Shown here: positions 32,357-40,170 of the stretch, one piece after another
How positions within the stretch are numbered: the stretch's first letter is position 1
How the letters are laid out: each line of letters starts with the position of its first letter
Origin: Phil1 sp963643205
Lineage (GTDB): Bacteria > Bacillota > Clostridia > Christensenellales > CAG-138
Assembly (NCBI GenBank): GCA_963643205.1
Contig: CAVIJJ010000015.1
Location: forward strand, 1-45,390
Reading direction: 5' to 3'
DNA: 45,390 bases
Program-made: the position numbers and the translations under genes
The notes under the pieces: model-generated
Databases searched by the model: none
What the model was told of the DNA's origin: nothing
The model's input: only the letters and a program-made list of their open reading frames with translations

Positions 32357-33291
32357 GCGAGTTTAAGCACATTCCGATAATGCTTGGCGAGGTTATGAGC
32401 CTATTAAAGCCCGAGCGCGGCGGAATATACGCGGACGGCACCCTGGGCGGCGGAGGGCACAGCGAAGCGATACTGAGCGCCCTGCCCGATGGCGGAAAGC
32501 TTTACGGCATAGACCGTGACATGGACGCGATAAACGCGGCAACAAAGCGGCTTGAACCATTCGGCGATAAGTTCACGGCACTGCACGGCAACTTTTTTGA
32601 TATGAAGCGGCTTATGCGGGAGCAGGGCGTTGACAAGCTTGACGGGATACTGATGGACCTTGGCGTTTCATCGTATCAGCTGGACGCGCCGGAGCGGGGC
32701 TTTTCCTATAAAGAGGACGCGCCGCTTGACATGAGAATGGACAAGAGCGCGCCGTTCAGCGCATACGACGTTGTGAACGGATACACGAGCGAGCAGCTTT
32801 TCATAATAATAAAGGACTACGGTGAGGAACGCTACGCGTCAAGAATAGCCAACGCCATAGTTCGAACCAGGCAGGAGAAGCCGATTGAAACAACGCTTGA
32901 GCTTGCGAACATAATAGCCCGCAGCATGCCGGGCGCGGCAAGGCGGGAAGCACAGCACCCAGCGAAGCGAACGTTCCAGGCGATACGCATAGAGGTAAAC
33001 AACGAGCTTGGCGGGCTTGAAAGAGCGATAGAGGACGCGCACGATTTGCTTGCTCCGGGCGGAGTGATGGCGGTTATAACGTTCCATTCGCTGGAGGATA
33101 GGATTATAAAGCAGGCGTTCAGGCGGTTTGAAAAGCCCTGCACCTGCGATCCGCACGCCCCGGTTTGCACCTGCGGCAAGGTGCCCACGGCAAGGATACT
33201 TACAAAAAAGCCCCTTACTGCGGGCGAGGAAGAGCTTGAATACAATCCCCGCGCCAGAAGCGCGAAGCTTAGGGCAATAGAAAAGATTTAA
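32353..33291 (+). CDS. rsmH: 16S rRNA (cytosine-1402-N4) methyltransferase RsmH
   Basis: 312-aa SAM-dependent methyltransferase (MraW). The HIPIMLGEVMSLLKPERGGIYADGTLGGGGHSEAIL start, the DGILMDLGVSSYQLD block, RGFSYKEDAPLDMRMD and the EDRIIKQAFRR segment are all typical. It modifies C1402 in the ribosomal decoding centre. It overlaps the mraZ stop (ATGA). Confidence 0.97.
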   Translation: MSEFKHIPIMLGEVMSLLKPERGGIYADGTLGGGGHSEAILSALPDGGKLYGIDRDMDAINAATKRLEPFGDKFTALHGNFFDMKRLMREQGVDKLDGILMDLGVSSYQLDAPERGFSYKEDAPLDMRMDKSAPFSAYDVVNGYTSEQLFIIIKDYGEERYASRIANAIVRTRQEKPIETTLELANIIARSMPGAARREAQHPAKRTFQAIRIEVNNELGGLERAIEDAHDLLAPGGVMAVITFHSLEDRIIKQAFRRFEKPCTCDPHAPVCTCGKVPTARILTKKPLTAGEEELEYNPRARSAKLRAIEKI

Positions 33292-33312
33292 TTTTTTAGG
33301 ACGGTGAAAGCA

Positions 33313-33876
33313 ATGGAGGCAGCTGCAAAGAAAAAACAGAATGTATACGCGCCATCAAGGGTGTATTCATATTCAAACGCGGCTACCGCGGAAAAGCTTA
33401 ACTACGGCGAAGGTGAAGAGGAATACATTCCCGCGCAGATACCGCGCACTCAGCCTAAGCGCCATGCCGCCCCACGAACCCGCATAATAAGGGAAGCAAC
33501 GCCCGCGGCCAAGCGAAAGCAAAGGCTGCTGCCCAAGCTTGTAAGCGTGGTTGGCGTGCTTACGATAGCGGCTATAATGATAGGCCTTGTTTTCAGGTAC
33601 GCTACCATAGCAAGCGCCTACAAGGCCATAAACAGTACCGAAAGCAGCATAAAGGAAAGCCAAAGAAGAATTACGGAGCTTGAGGTTCAGCTTGACGAGG
33701 CGGTAACGCTTGAGGAGGCTAAACTGGCGGCAGTCGAGGCGGGGCTTAATTACCCCACGGCGGATCAGATAGTAACCGTTAACGGAACGGTAGGCAAATA
33801 TATGAACGACACGACAAAGACCGAAACGGAAAGCGAAACCGAGCCGGACGGGGGTACGGCAGGCAGCGAGTCATAA
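33313..33876 (+). CDS. ftsL: FtsL-like division protein
   Basis: 187-aa bitopic protein: a basic cytoplasmic part (1-72), one membrane helix (about 76-95), and a short extracellular coiled coil (about 100-145) with SIKESQRRITELEVQLDEAVTLEEAKLAA, then an acidic tail. There is little sequence signature, as usual for FtsL, but topology, size and position between rsmH and the PBP gene fit. FtsL forms a complex with FtsQ/DivIB and FtsB/DivIC and activates FtsW-PBP. The ATG at 33313 is preferred over GTG at 33304, where the ribosome binding site (AGGA) would be too close. Confidence 0.8.
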   Translation: MEAAAKKKQNVYAPSRVYSYSNAATAEKLNYGEGEEEYIPAQIPRTQPKRHAAPRTRIIREATPAAKRKQRLLPKLVSVVGVLTIAAIMIGLVFRYATIASAYKAINSTESSIKESQRRITELEVQLDEAVTLEEAKLAAVEAGLNYPTADQIVTVNGTVGKYMNDTTKTETESETEPDGGTAGSES

Positions 33877-33930
33877 GTGGCTTGAGCGCGGAGTGCGACG
33901 GCTGATAAAACAAAAAAGGAGGGCGCAGCC

Positions 33931-36048
33931 TTGGACGCACCGGATGCTTCTGAAAAAAAACGGCTTAAAATAATGCTGTGGATAATACTGGGCCTGTTCC
34001 TCCTTCTTTGCGCAAGGCTTGTGAAGATAATGGTGATAGACGGCGAGGAAATGACGGAAAGGGCCGAATCTCAGCAAACGAGAAACACGCTTTTAAGCGC
34101 CACAAGGGGAAAGATAATAGATTCAACCGGAACGGTACTCGCGAGAAACGCCACGGCATACAAGATTGTGGTTTGGCCCCAAAGCATAAAGACGGACGAA
34201 CGCGAAAGGGTGGCAAGGGAGCTTGCGAACCTGCTCGATATGGATTACGCCAGGGTGCTTGAGCGAATAAGCTCGGATAAACAGGAAATTATACTTGCCC
34301 GCCAGGTAGAGCGGGAAATTGTTGATAGAATAGACTCCATGAAGCTTGGCAGCGGCGTAGGCACGGCCATAGACACAAAGCGATACTACAGCTCCGGCGC
34401 GCTTTTTGCCCAGCTTTTGGGATTCACCACCGTGGATGGCGAGGGTCAGGCGGGGCTTGAGCAGAAATACGACGAGTATCTTGCCGGCACGCAGGGCCGC
34501 ACAATAGCGGAAACGGACGCCAAGGGCAACGCGCTTGCTTACGGCGTGGAGGAAACGATAGAGGCAACGGACGGCGACGATATAATTCTTACTACCGATG
34601 CCGTAATGCAGACCGCGCTTGAAGAAGCGTGCGCCGAGATGCTGGAGGTTAACAACGCCGAAACCGTGCAGGGCATTATAATGGACTGCACCACGGGAGA
34701 AATAAAGGCCATAACCACCCAGCCGGACTTTGACCCAAACTCCCCGCCCAGAAGCGACATGGCGGTTTTAAGCTCCGTTATGAGGAACCGCGTTGTGGCG
34801 GATTCGTTCGAACCGGGGAACGCGTTTGAGCTTATAACCCTGGCGGCGGCGCTGGACAGCGGCACCGTAACCGCTGAAACGAGCCTTAATTGCGCCGGAA
34901 GCTCGGATAAGAGCGGAAACGACGTAACGTGTTCAAAGCGCGGAGGACATGGCGCGCAAACACTTGAGCAAGCTTTGCAGAACGGCTGCGATACCTGCCT
35001 TGCGGACATTGCGCTGGAAATAGGAACGGAAAAGTTTTATGACTATTTGTACTCCTTCGGGTTCGGCTCCTCAACGGGCAGCGGAATAAACGGGGAGAGC
35101 GCGGGCAACGTAACGCACCAGAAATACGTTACAAAAAGCACGCTTGCCCGCATAGGAATAGGTGAGGAGATAGAGATAACGCCCATTCAGCTTGCCTCGG
35201 CCGTGTGCGCCGCGGTAAACGGCGGAAACCTTATGCAGCCCTATGTGGTGGATAGTATAGTGGCACAGGACGGTACGGTGGTGCTGCAGAACAGCCCCAC
35301 GGTTGTAAGAAGGGTTATAAGCGCGCAAACCTCGGCGCTTGTAAGGCAGATAGCCCAAAATATGGTAACCGACGGCAGCTGCAAGAACGCGGCCGTACCG
35401 GGATACGATGTAGGCGGAATGAGCGGCGTTTCCTATTCATCCGATGCCGCCGGACTTACCGTTTCGTTCATAGGATTCGCCCCCGCGGATGATCCCAAAT
35501 ACGTTTGCCTTATATTGGCGGACGGGGCGCAGGTCGGGGAAAAGCTTGGCAATTACGCCGCGGCGCCTTACTTCAGGCAGGTTACGGAAGAAGTGCTTAT
35601 GTATTCGGCCTATCTTCCCCGGTCAACCGTAGGCAGTGTACTTTTAAGCGACGTTACCGGAACCACGGTAGCCGAGGCCAAGAGCGCGCTTAAGGAGCTT
35701 GGACTTGAGGTAATAACTCAGGATGATGAAAACGAGCTTGTAACCGCTCAGGTGCCCGCCGCGGGCTCAACGGTTAAGGCGGGAAGCCCCGTGCTGCTTT
35801 ACACGGTTATGACAACCGCCCAAACTTCCCAAGAGCTAAGCGAAGAGGACGAAACCGTAACGGTTCCCGATGTTCTTGGCAAAACAAGGCTTGCCGCGAG
35901 CGACGCGCTCAAAGCGGCAGGACTCATAATTAAGATAGACCCGCCGGATCAATCCGGCAAAGCGATAAGGCAGTCCCCCGCGGCGGGGGAATCGGTGCTT
36001 AAGGGCACCGAGGTGCTTGTTGAATTTTCTGATACGGGAATAGGCTGA
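33931..36048 (+). CDS. Class B PBP-like protein with PASTA domains, catalytic motifs lost
   Basis: 705-aa homologue of FtsI/SpoVD/PBP2x. N-terminal membrane helix (about 13-33), dimerisation domain (RGKIIDSTGTVLA), transpeptidase-like domain (about 255-560) and two C-terminal PASTA domains (about 565-628 and 643-705). The three active-site motifs are all altered: the SxxK site in EPGSTFK reads EPG-N297-AF-E300, SxN reads G352-C-D354, and KTG(T) reads M497-S-G-V500. The flanking family sequence is otherwise intact and the frame is uninterrupted. Acylation of a stem peptide, or of a beta-lactam, should be impossible. The start is TTG at 33931, 8 nt after AGGAGG. It sits where ftsI or spoVD normally lies; a pseudoenzyme that scaffolds or activates FtsW is the likeliest role. 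Confidence 0.9.
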   Translation: MDAPDASEKKRLKIMLWIILGLFLLLCARLVKIMVIDGEEMTERAESQQTRNTLLSATRGKIIDSTGTVLARNATAYKIVVWPQSIKTDERERVARELANLLDMDYARVLERISSDKQEIILARQVEREIVDRIDSMKLGSGVGTAIDTKRYYSSGALFAQLLGFTTVDGEGQAGLEQKYDEYLAGTQGRTIAETDAKGNALAYGVEETIEATDGDDIILTTDAVMQTALEEACAEMLEVNNAETVQGIIMDCTTGEIKAITTQPDFDPNSPPRSDMAVLSSVMRNRVVADSFEPGNAFELITLAAALDSGTVTAETSLNCAGSSDKSGNDVTCSKRGGHGAQTLEQALQNGCDTCLADIALEIGTEKFYDYLYSFGFGSSTGSGINGESAGNVTHQKYVTKSTLARIGIGEEIEITPIQLASAVCAAVNGGNLMQPYVVDSIVAQDGTVVLQNSPTVVRRVISAQTSALVRQIAQNMVTDGSCKNAAVPGYDVGGMSGVSYSSDAAGLTVSFIGFAPADDPKYVCLILADGAQVGEKLGNYAAAPYFRQVTEEVLMYSAYLPRSTVGSVLLSDVTGTTVAEAKSALKELGLEVITQDDENELVTAQVPAAGSTVKAGSPVLLYTVMTTAQTSQELSEEDETVTVPDVLGKTRLAASDALKAAGLIIKIDPPDQSGKAIRQSPAAGESVLKGTEVLVEFSDTGIG

Positions 36049-36072
36049 TGCCTCTTCCGGGAAAGGCGAAGG

Positions 36073-37515
36073 ATGCTGCTTAGTCAACTGGCCAAAGCCA
36101 CCGAGTGTACGCTTGTTGGTGAGGATATAGAAATAGCAAATATAGAATATGATTCACGCAGGGTGCATGAAGGCGACCTTTTCTGCTGCGTAACCGGAAC
36201 ATTTTCGGACGGACACGCTTACGCGCCCATGGCAAAGGAGCTTGGCGCGGCGGCGCTCGTGGTTGAGCACAGGCTTGATATAGACCTGCCGCAGGTAATA
36301 GTTCCCAATACCCGCGTGGCGATGGCGGAGATGGCGGCGGCGTACTACGGCTACCCCTCAAGGGATATGAAGATGGTTGGCGTAACCGGCACAAACGGCA
36401 AAACCAGCACCACATACATGATAAAAAGAATAGCGGAGGAAGCGGGGATCAAGGTTGGCCTTATAGGCACCATACACAACCTGATAGGCGACAGGATAAT
36501 AGAAACCGAGCGCACCACCCCCGCCAGCGTGGACCTTCAGAAAATACTTAGGGACATGAAAAATTCCGGCGTGGAGCTTGTGGTAATGGAGGTTTCGTCC
36601 CATGCCCTGGATCAGGCAAGGGTGCACGGGGTGGAGTTCGATATAGGCATATTCACGAACCTTACCCAGGACCATCTGGACTATCACAAAACGTTTGAAA
36701 ACTATCTTGCCGCGAAAAAGAAACTGTTTACGCAGTCAAAGCGGGCGATAGTGAACGCGGACGATCCGCACTGTAAGGCCATTACAGAGGGCCTCAGCAT
36801 CCCGGTAACCACATTCGGCGTTAGGGAAAAGGCCGATTTTACGGCAAGCGATATAGAGATTACAACGGCCGGCGCGCAGTTCACCATGAACTCCCCCGAA
36901 GGCAGCTTGAATCTTAAGGTTAATATACCGGGACTTTTCAGCGTGTTTAACGCGCTTGGCGCCGCGGCGGCGTGTACGCTGCTCGGGTTTGATACGGACG
37001 ATATAAAAGAGGGTCTTTCCAAGCTTAAGTCCGTATCGGGCAGGCTTGAGCCCCTGCCCACGGATGGGGATTACAGCGTTTTGCTGGACTATGCCCATAC
37101 CCCGGACGCGCTTGAGAACGTGCTGCGCACGGTGCGCGGCTTTGCCCGCGGCAGGGTTGTTACCCTGTTTGGCTGCGGCGGCAACCGTGATAAGGCCAAG
37201 CGCCCCATAATGGGCGAAATAGCCGGCAGATTTTCGGATTTCCTTGTTGTGACAAGCGATAATCCGCGCGATGAGGAGCCCATGAGCATTATAAACAGCG
37301 TGCTTGAGGGCGTGAACAAATCCGGCTGTCCCCACGTTGTTATAGAGGATAGGCGCGCCGCCATAAAATACGCGCTTGAAAACGCGAAAGAGAAGGACGT
37401 TATAGTCCTTGCCGGCAAGGGGCACGAGAATTATCAGGAAATAGGCGGCGGAAAGCGCCACTTTGACGAAAAGGAAATTGTGGCCGAGCTTTTGGAAGAG
37501 CTGGGCAGAAAATAA
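36073..37515 (+). CDS. murE: UDP-MurNAc-tripeptide synthetase MurE (meso-DAP type)
   Basis: 480-aa Mur ligase that adds the third stem-peptide residue in the cytoplasm. The ATP site GTNGKT is at 106-111, EVSSHALDQARVHG and IFTNLTQDHLDYH lie mid-protein, and GCGGNRDKAKRPIMG follows. The specificity motif D396-N-P-R399 points to meso-diaminopimelate rather than lysine. GAAAGG lies before the ATG, 24 nt after the PBP stop. murF, which usually follows murE, is missing here. Confidence 0.97.
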   Translation: MLLSQLAKATECTLVGEDIEIANIEYDSRRVHEGDLFCCVTGTFSDGHAYAPMAKELGAAALVVEHRLDIDLPQVIVPNTRVAMAEMAAAYYGYPSRDMKMVGVTGTNGKTSTTYMIKRIAEEAGIKVGLIGTIHNLIGDRIIETERTTPASVDLQKILRDMKNSGVELVVMEVSSHALDQARVHGVEFDIGIFTNLTQDHLDYHKTFENYLAAKKKLFTQSKRAIVNADDPHCKAITEGLSIPVTTFGVREKADFTASDIEITTAGAQFTMNSPEGSLNLKVNIPGLFSVFNALGAAAACTLLGFDTDDIKEGLSKLKSVSGRLEPLPTDGDYSVLLDYAHTPDALENVLRTVRGFARGRVVTLFGCGGNRDKAKRPIMGEIAGRFSDFLVVTSDNPRDEEPMSIINSVLEGVNKSGCPHVVIEDRRAAIKYALENAKEKDVIVLAGKGHENYQEIGGGKRHFDEKEIVAELLEELGRK

Positions 37516-37552
37516 ATCGAACGGGCTAAACACCCTTTATCGGAGGAGATAA

Positions 37553-38560
37553 ATGAAGTTTGCTGTATTGGCGTTTATTGTTTCGGCGGCCGTGACAATG
37601 CTTCTGGCGCCGGTTATCATACCGATGCTCAGGCGGCTTAAATTCGGCCAGAACGAGCGCAGCGACGGTCCGCAGAGCCACCTTACCAAGGCAGGCACCC
37701 CCACCATGGGCGGAATGATGTTCATAGCGGGCATAATCGTTGGCACAATAGCGTTTTCGCTTAACGCTACGGAGCTTGTGCTCCCCGCGCTTTTAGGCAT
37801 GGCGGCGTTCGCGGTTATAGGCTTCCTTGACGATTTTCTTAAGGTTAAGCGCAAAAACACCGTTGGTCTCAGGCCTTATCAGAAGATTATAGCGCAGTTT
37901 GTGGTTGCCTTCGTGCTGGCGCTTTACGCTTACGGCTCCCCCTTCGTGGGCTCAAAGATATACCTCGCGTTTTTCAAAACCGAGTGGGATCTTGGCATAT
38001 TCTATATACCGGTAATGATGTTCATCATAATCGGCACGGTTAATTCCGTAAACCTTACCGATGGTCTCGACGGCCTCTGCTCAAGCGTTTCGCTTGTTTA
38101 TTCCCTCAGCATGACGGCTATGTTCCTGCTTATGGCGTCCACGGCGCTTACCGTTTCAAGTGCGGTGTCGTCCCAGTACGCCGCGGAGCTTGACTCAATG
38201 GCCATATTCGCGGCCGCGGTAGCCGGCGGCTGCATGGGCTTTTTGAAAAACAACACCTATCCCGCCCGCGTGTTTATGGGCGACACGGGTTCCATGGCGC
38301 TTGGCGGGGCGATAGCCGTAATGGCCATGTTCAGTCGCAGCGTGCTGCTGCTTGCCATAATGGGCGGCTGCTTCGTTGCCAGCAGCGTTTCCTGTATACT
38401 GCAGGTGGGCTCCTATAAGCTGAGAAAAAAGCGTATATTCAAAATGGCTCCGCTGCATCATCATTTTGAACTGCTGGGCTGCACCGAAACCCATATAGTT
38501 TCGGCGTATACGATAGTAACCGTATTCCTTTGCTTAGTGTGCCTTCTGGCATATCTATAA
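37553..38560 (+). CDS. mraY: Phospho-MurNAc-pentapeptide transferase MraY
   Basis: 335-aa polytopic membrane enzyme with about ten helices that makes lipid I from UDP-MurNAc-pentapeptide and undecaprenyl phosphate. The catalytic aspartates are in FLDDFLKVKRKNTVGLRPYQK and NLTDGLDGL, and the GDTGSMALGG and PLHHHFELLG segments are present. GGAGGAG precedes the ATG. The stop codon overlaps a -10-like sequence for the structured RNA that follows. Confidence 0.97.
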   Translation: MKFAVLAFIVSAAVTMLLAPVIIPMLRRLKFGQNERSDGPQSHLTKAGTPTMGGMMFIAGIIVGTIAFSLNATELVLPALLGMAAFAVIGFLDDFLKVKRKNTVGLRPYQKIIAQFVVAFVLALYAYGSPFVGSKIYLAFFKTEWDLGIFYIPVMMFIIIGTVNSVNLTDGLDGLCSSVSLVYSLSMTAMFLLMASTALTVSSAVSSQYAAELDSMAIFAAAVAGGCMGFLKNNTYPARVFMGDTGSMALGGAIAVMAMFSRSVLLLAIMGGCFVASSVSCILQVGSYKLRKKRIFKMAPLHHHFELLGCTETHIVSAYTIVTVFLCLVCLLAYL

Positions 38561-38561
38561 A
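38534..38561 (+). promoter_or_regulatory. Possible promoter of the intergenic RNA
   Basis: TATAAA (38556-38561) with a weak -35-like TTAGTG (38534-38539, 16 bp). It predicts initiation near 38568-38571, exactly where the base-paired region begins. Confidence 0.4.
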
Positions 38562-38570
38562 TTTTTTATT

Positions 38571-38709
38571 AGGTCGTTCGGTGCGTGCGGGCGAAGCCGT
38601 GGTTCCTTGGCGCTTGGCACGGCGTGCGCTTAAAGGTTAAGACGCTTGAGACAGAGCGCGGCTCTTTTGTCTCAAGCCTCCTGACCGGCATCGAACGGCC
38701 TCTTTTTTT
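38571..38709 (+). ncRNA. Structured RNA with terminator between mraY and murD
   Basis: About 139 nt fold into a predicted three-way junction. P1 pairs 38571-38584 with 38688-38701 (14 bp, two G-U). One arm pairs 38596-38601 with 38618-38623 (GCCGTG/CACGGC), extended by weaker pairs below. The other arm pairs 38635-38641 with 38680-38686 (one mismatch), then 38644-38653 with 38668-38677 (10 perfect bp), then GAGC with GCTC. P1 ends in TCTTTTTTT, so it is a Rho-independent terminator. It matches no RNA class I know by eye (not SRP, 6S, tmRNA or a common riboswitch). Either a free small RNA or a regulated terminator; no coding frame is apparent. Confidence 0.7.
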
Positions 38710-38736
38710 GAATTAAACGCTAAAAGCGTATATAAT
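38708..38736 (+). promoter_or_regulatory. murD: murD promoter with an inverted repeat in the spacer
   Basis: TTGAAT (38708-38713), 17 bp, TATAAT (38731-38736). The -35 starts inside the T-run of the upstream terminator. The spacer holds ACGCT-AAA-AGCGT (38717-38729), a possible operator. murD and the genes after it therefore have their own promoter. Confidence 0.78.
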
Positions 38737-38779
38737 AAAGTTTAATACGGACTTCAACCATAAGGGGGAGGTAAAACAG

Positions 38780-40144
38780 ATGAATAAGAACGGTAAAAAG
38801 GCCGTGGTAATAGGCATGGCCAAAAGCGGTATCGCGGGCGCGAGGCTGCTTTATAATCTTGGGTACGATGTTACGATTAACGATATGAAAACGGATATTC
38901 CGGGCCTTGAGGAGGCACTTAGCGGCATTGAGTACACAAACGCCTTGGGTGTTGACCACGCGCAGGCCGTAAAGGGCGCGGACCTTGTTATGCTAAGCCC
39001 CGTTGTGCCTATATTCAGCCCCTTTGTGGAGCAGGCACGCGCGGCGGGCGCGGAGGTTATAGGCGAAATAGAGCTTGGCTACCGCTGCTCAAACCGCGGA
39101 ACGAAATTTGTATGCATAAGCGGCACAAACGGCAAAACCACAACCACCGCCCTTACCGGGGAGCTTTTCAAGGCGGCGGGAAAGCGCACGTTCGTGCTTG
39201 GCAATATAGGCGTGCCCATAACGGCGCACGCGCTTGAAACAAAGGAAGGGGACTACGTTGTGGCGGAAACGGCGGCGCTTCAGCTTGAGAGCATACAAAG
39301 CTTCCACGCAAACGCCTTCGGCATGCTGAATATAACCGAGGACCATCTGAACCGCTTCCAGTACAAGATGGAAAATTACATTGCCGCCAAATGCCGCGGC
39401 TTTGAAAACCAGACGGAGGAGGACTTCGCCGCGCTCAATTACGATGACCCGATAGTTAGGGATATGGCAAAGCTTACCCGCGCGCGCGTTCTCTATTTTT
39501 CGCAGGAAATCGAGCCTGAAAACGGCGCGTTCATCCGCTCCGGCAGGATTATATTCCGCCTGGACGGCAAGGAAACCGACCTTATCGCCACGGACGAGCT
39601 GAGAATACCCGGCAAGCATAATATAGAAAACGCGCTTTGCGCCGTTTGCCTCGCAATGTGCCAGGGACTTGACGCGGAGGCCGTAAGGCGCGGGCTTAGG
39701 GATTTCCCCGGCGTTGAGCACAGGATTGAGTTTGTTCGCGAAAAGGACGGCATAGCCTGGATTAACGATTCAAAGGGCACAAATCCGGATTCCACCATAA
39801 AGGCCGTGCAGGCCATGACAAGGCCCACGATACTTCTCTTGGGCGTTGGCAACTACGATAAGAAAAGCGACTTCACGCCGCTGTTTGAGGCCTTTGACGG
39901 CAAGATAAAGGCCGTTATAGCAAGCGGGCTCAACGTGCCCGCCATACAGCGCGCGGCGGAGAAAACGGGCTATTCCCCCGTTTACGTAAACGACGGCCCC
40001 ATGATAGATATGCTTAAGCAGGCCGAGAGCCTTGCCGAAAGCGGGGACGCCGTGCTGCTTTCCCCGGCGGCCGCAAGCTGGGGCATATACGATAACTATG
40101 AGCAGCGCGGTGAAATATTTAAGGATCTTGTAAACAAGCTTTAA
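38780..40144 (+). CDS. murD: UDP-MurNAc-L-alanine:D-glutamate ligase MurD
   Basis: 454-aa Mur ligase adding D-glutamate to UDP-MurNAc-L-Ala. N-terminal Rossmann-like domain (VIGMAKSGIAGARLL), ATP-binding GTNGKTT at 115-121, NITEDHLNRF, and the C-terminal domain with INDSKGTNPDST and LLLGVGNYDK. The usual ELSSFQLE segment reads ETAALQLE and the late SPACASWD reads SPAAASWG, conservative-looking drifts. AAGGGGGAGG lies before the ATG. First gene after the structured RNA, under its own promoter. Confidence 0.95.
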   Translation: MNKNGKKAVVIGMAKSGIAGARLLYNLGYDVTINDMKTDIPGLEEALSGIEYTNALGVDHAQAVKGADLVMLSPVVPIFSPFVEQARAAGAEVIGEIELGYRCSNRGTKFVCISGTNGKTTTTALTGELFKAAGKRTFVLGNIGVPITAHALETKEGDYVVAETAALQLESIQSFHANAFGMLNITEDHLNRFQYKMENYIAAKCRGFENQTEEDFAALNYDDPIVRDMAKLTRARVLYFSQEIEPENGAFIRSGRIIFRLDGKETDLIATDELRIPGKHNIENALCAVCLAMCQGLDAEAVRRGLRDFPGVEHRIEFVREKDGIAWINDSKGTNPDSTIKAVQAMTRPTILLLGVGNYDKKSDFTPLFEAFDGKIKAVIASGLNVPAIQRAAEKTGYSPVYVNDGPMIDMLKQAESLAESGDAVLLSPAAASWGIYDNYEQRGEIFKDLVNKL

Positions 40145-40170
40145 TTAAGCCATAGGCTAAGGAGAGAAAT

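Noticed and set aside
38571..38709. Known housekeeping RNA (small SRP RNA, 6S, tmRNA or RNase P) at the mraY-murD gap
   Set aside because: The SRP GGAAGCAGCC-type core, the tmRNA tRNA-like ends and the large central bubble of 6S RNA are not seen.
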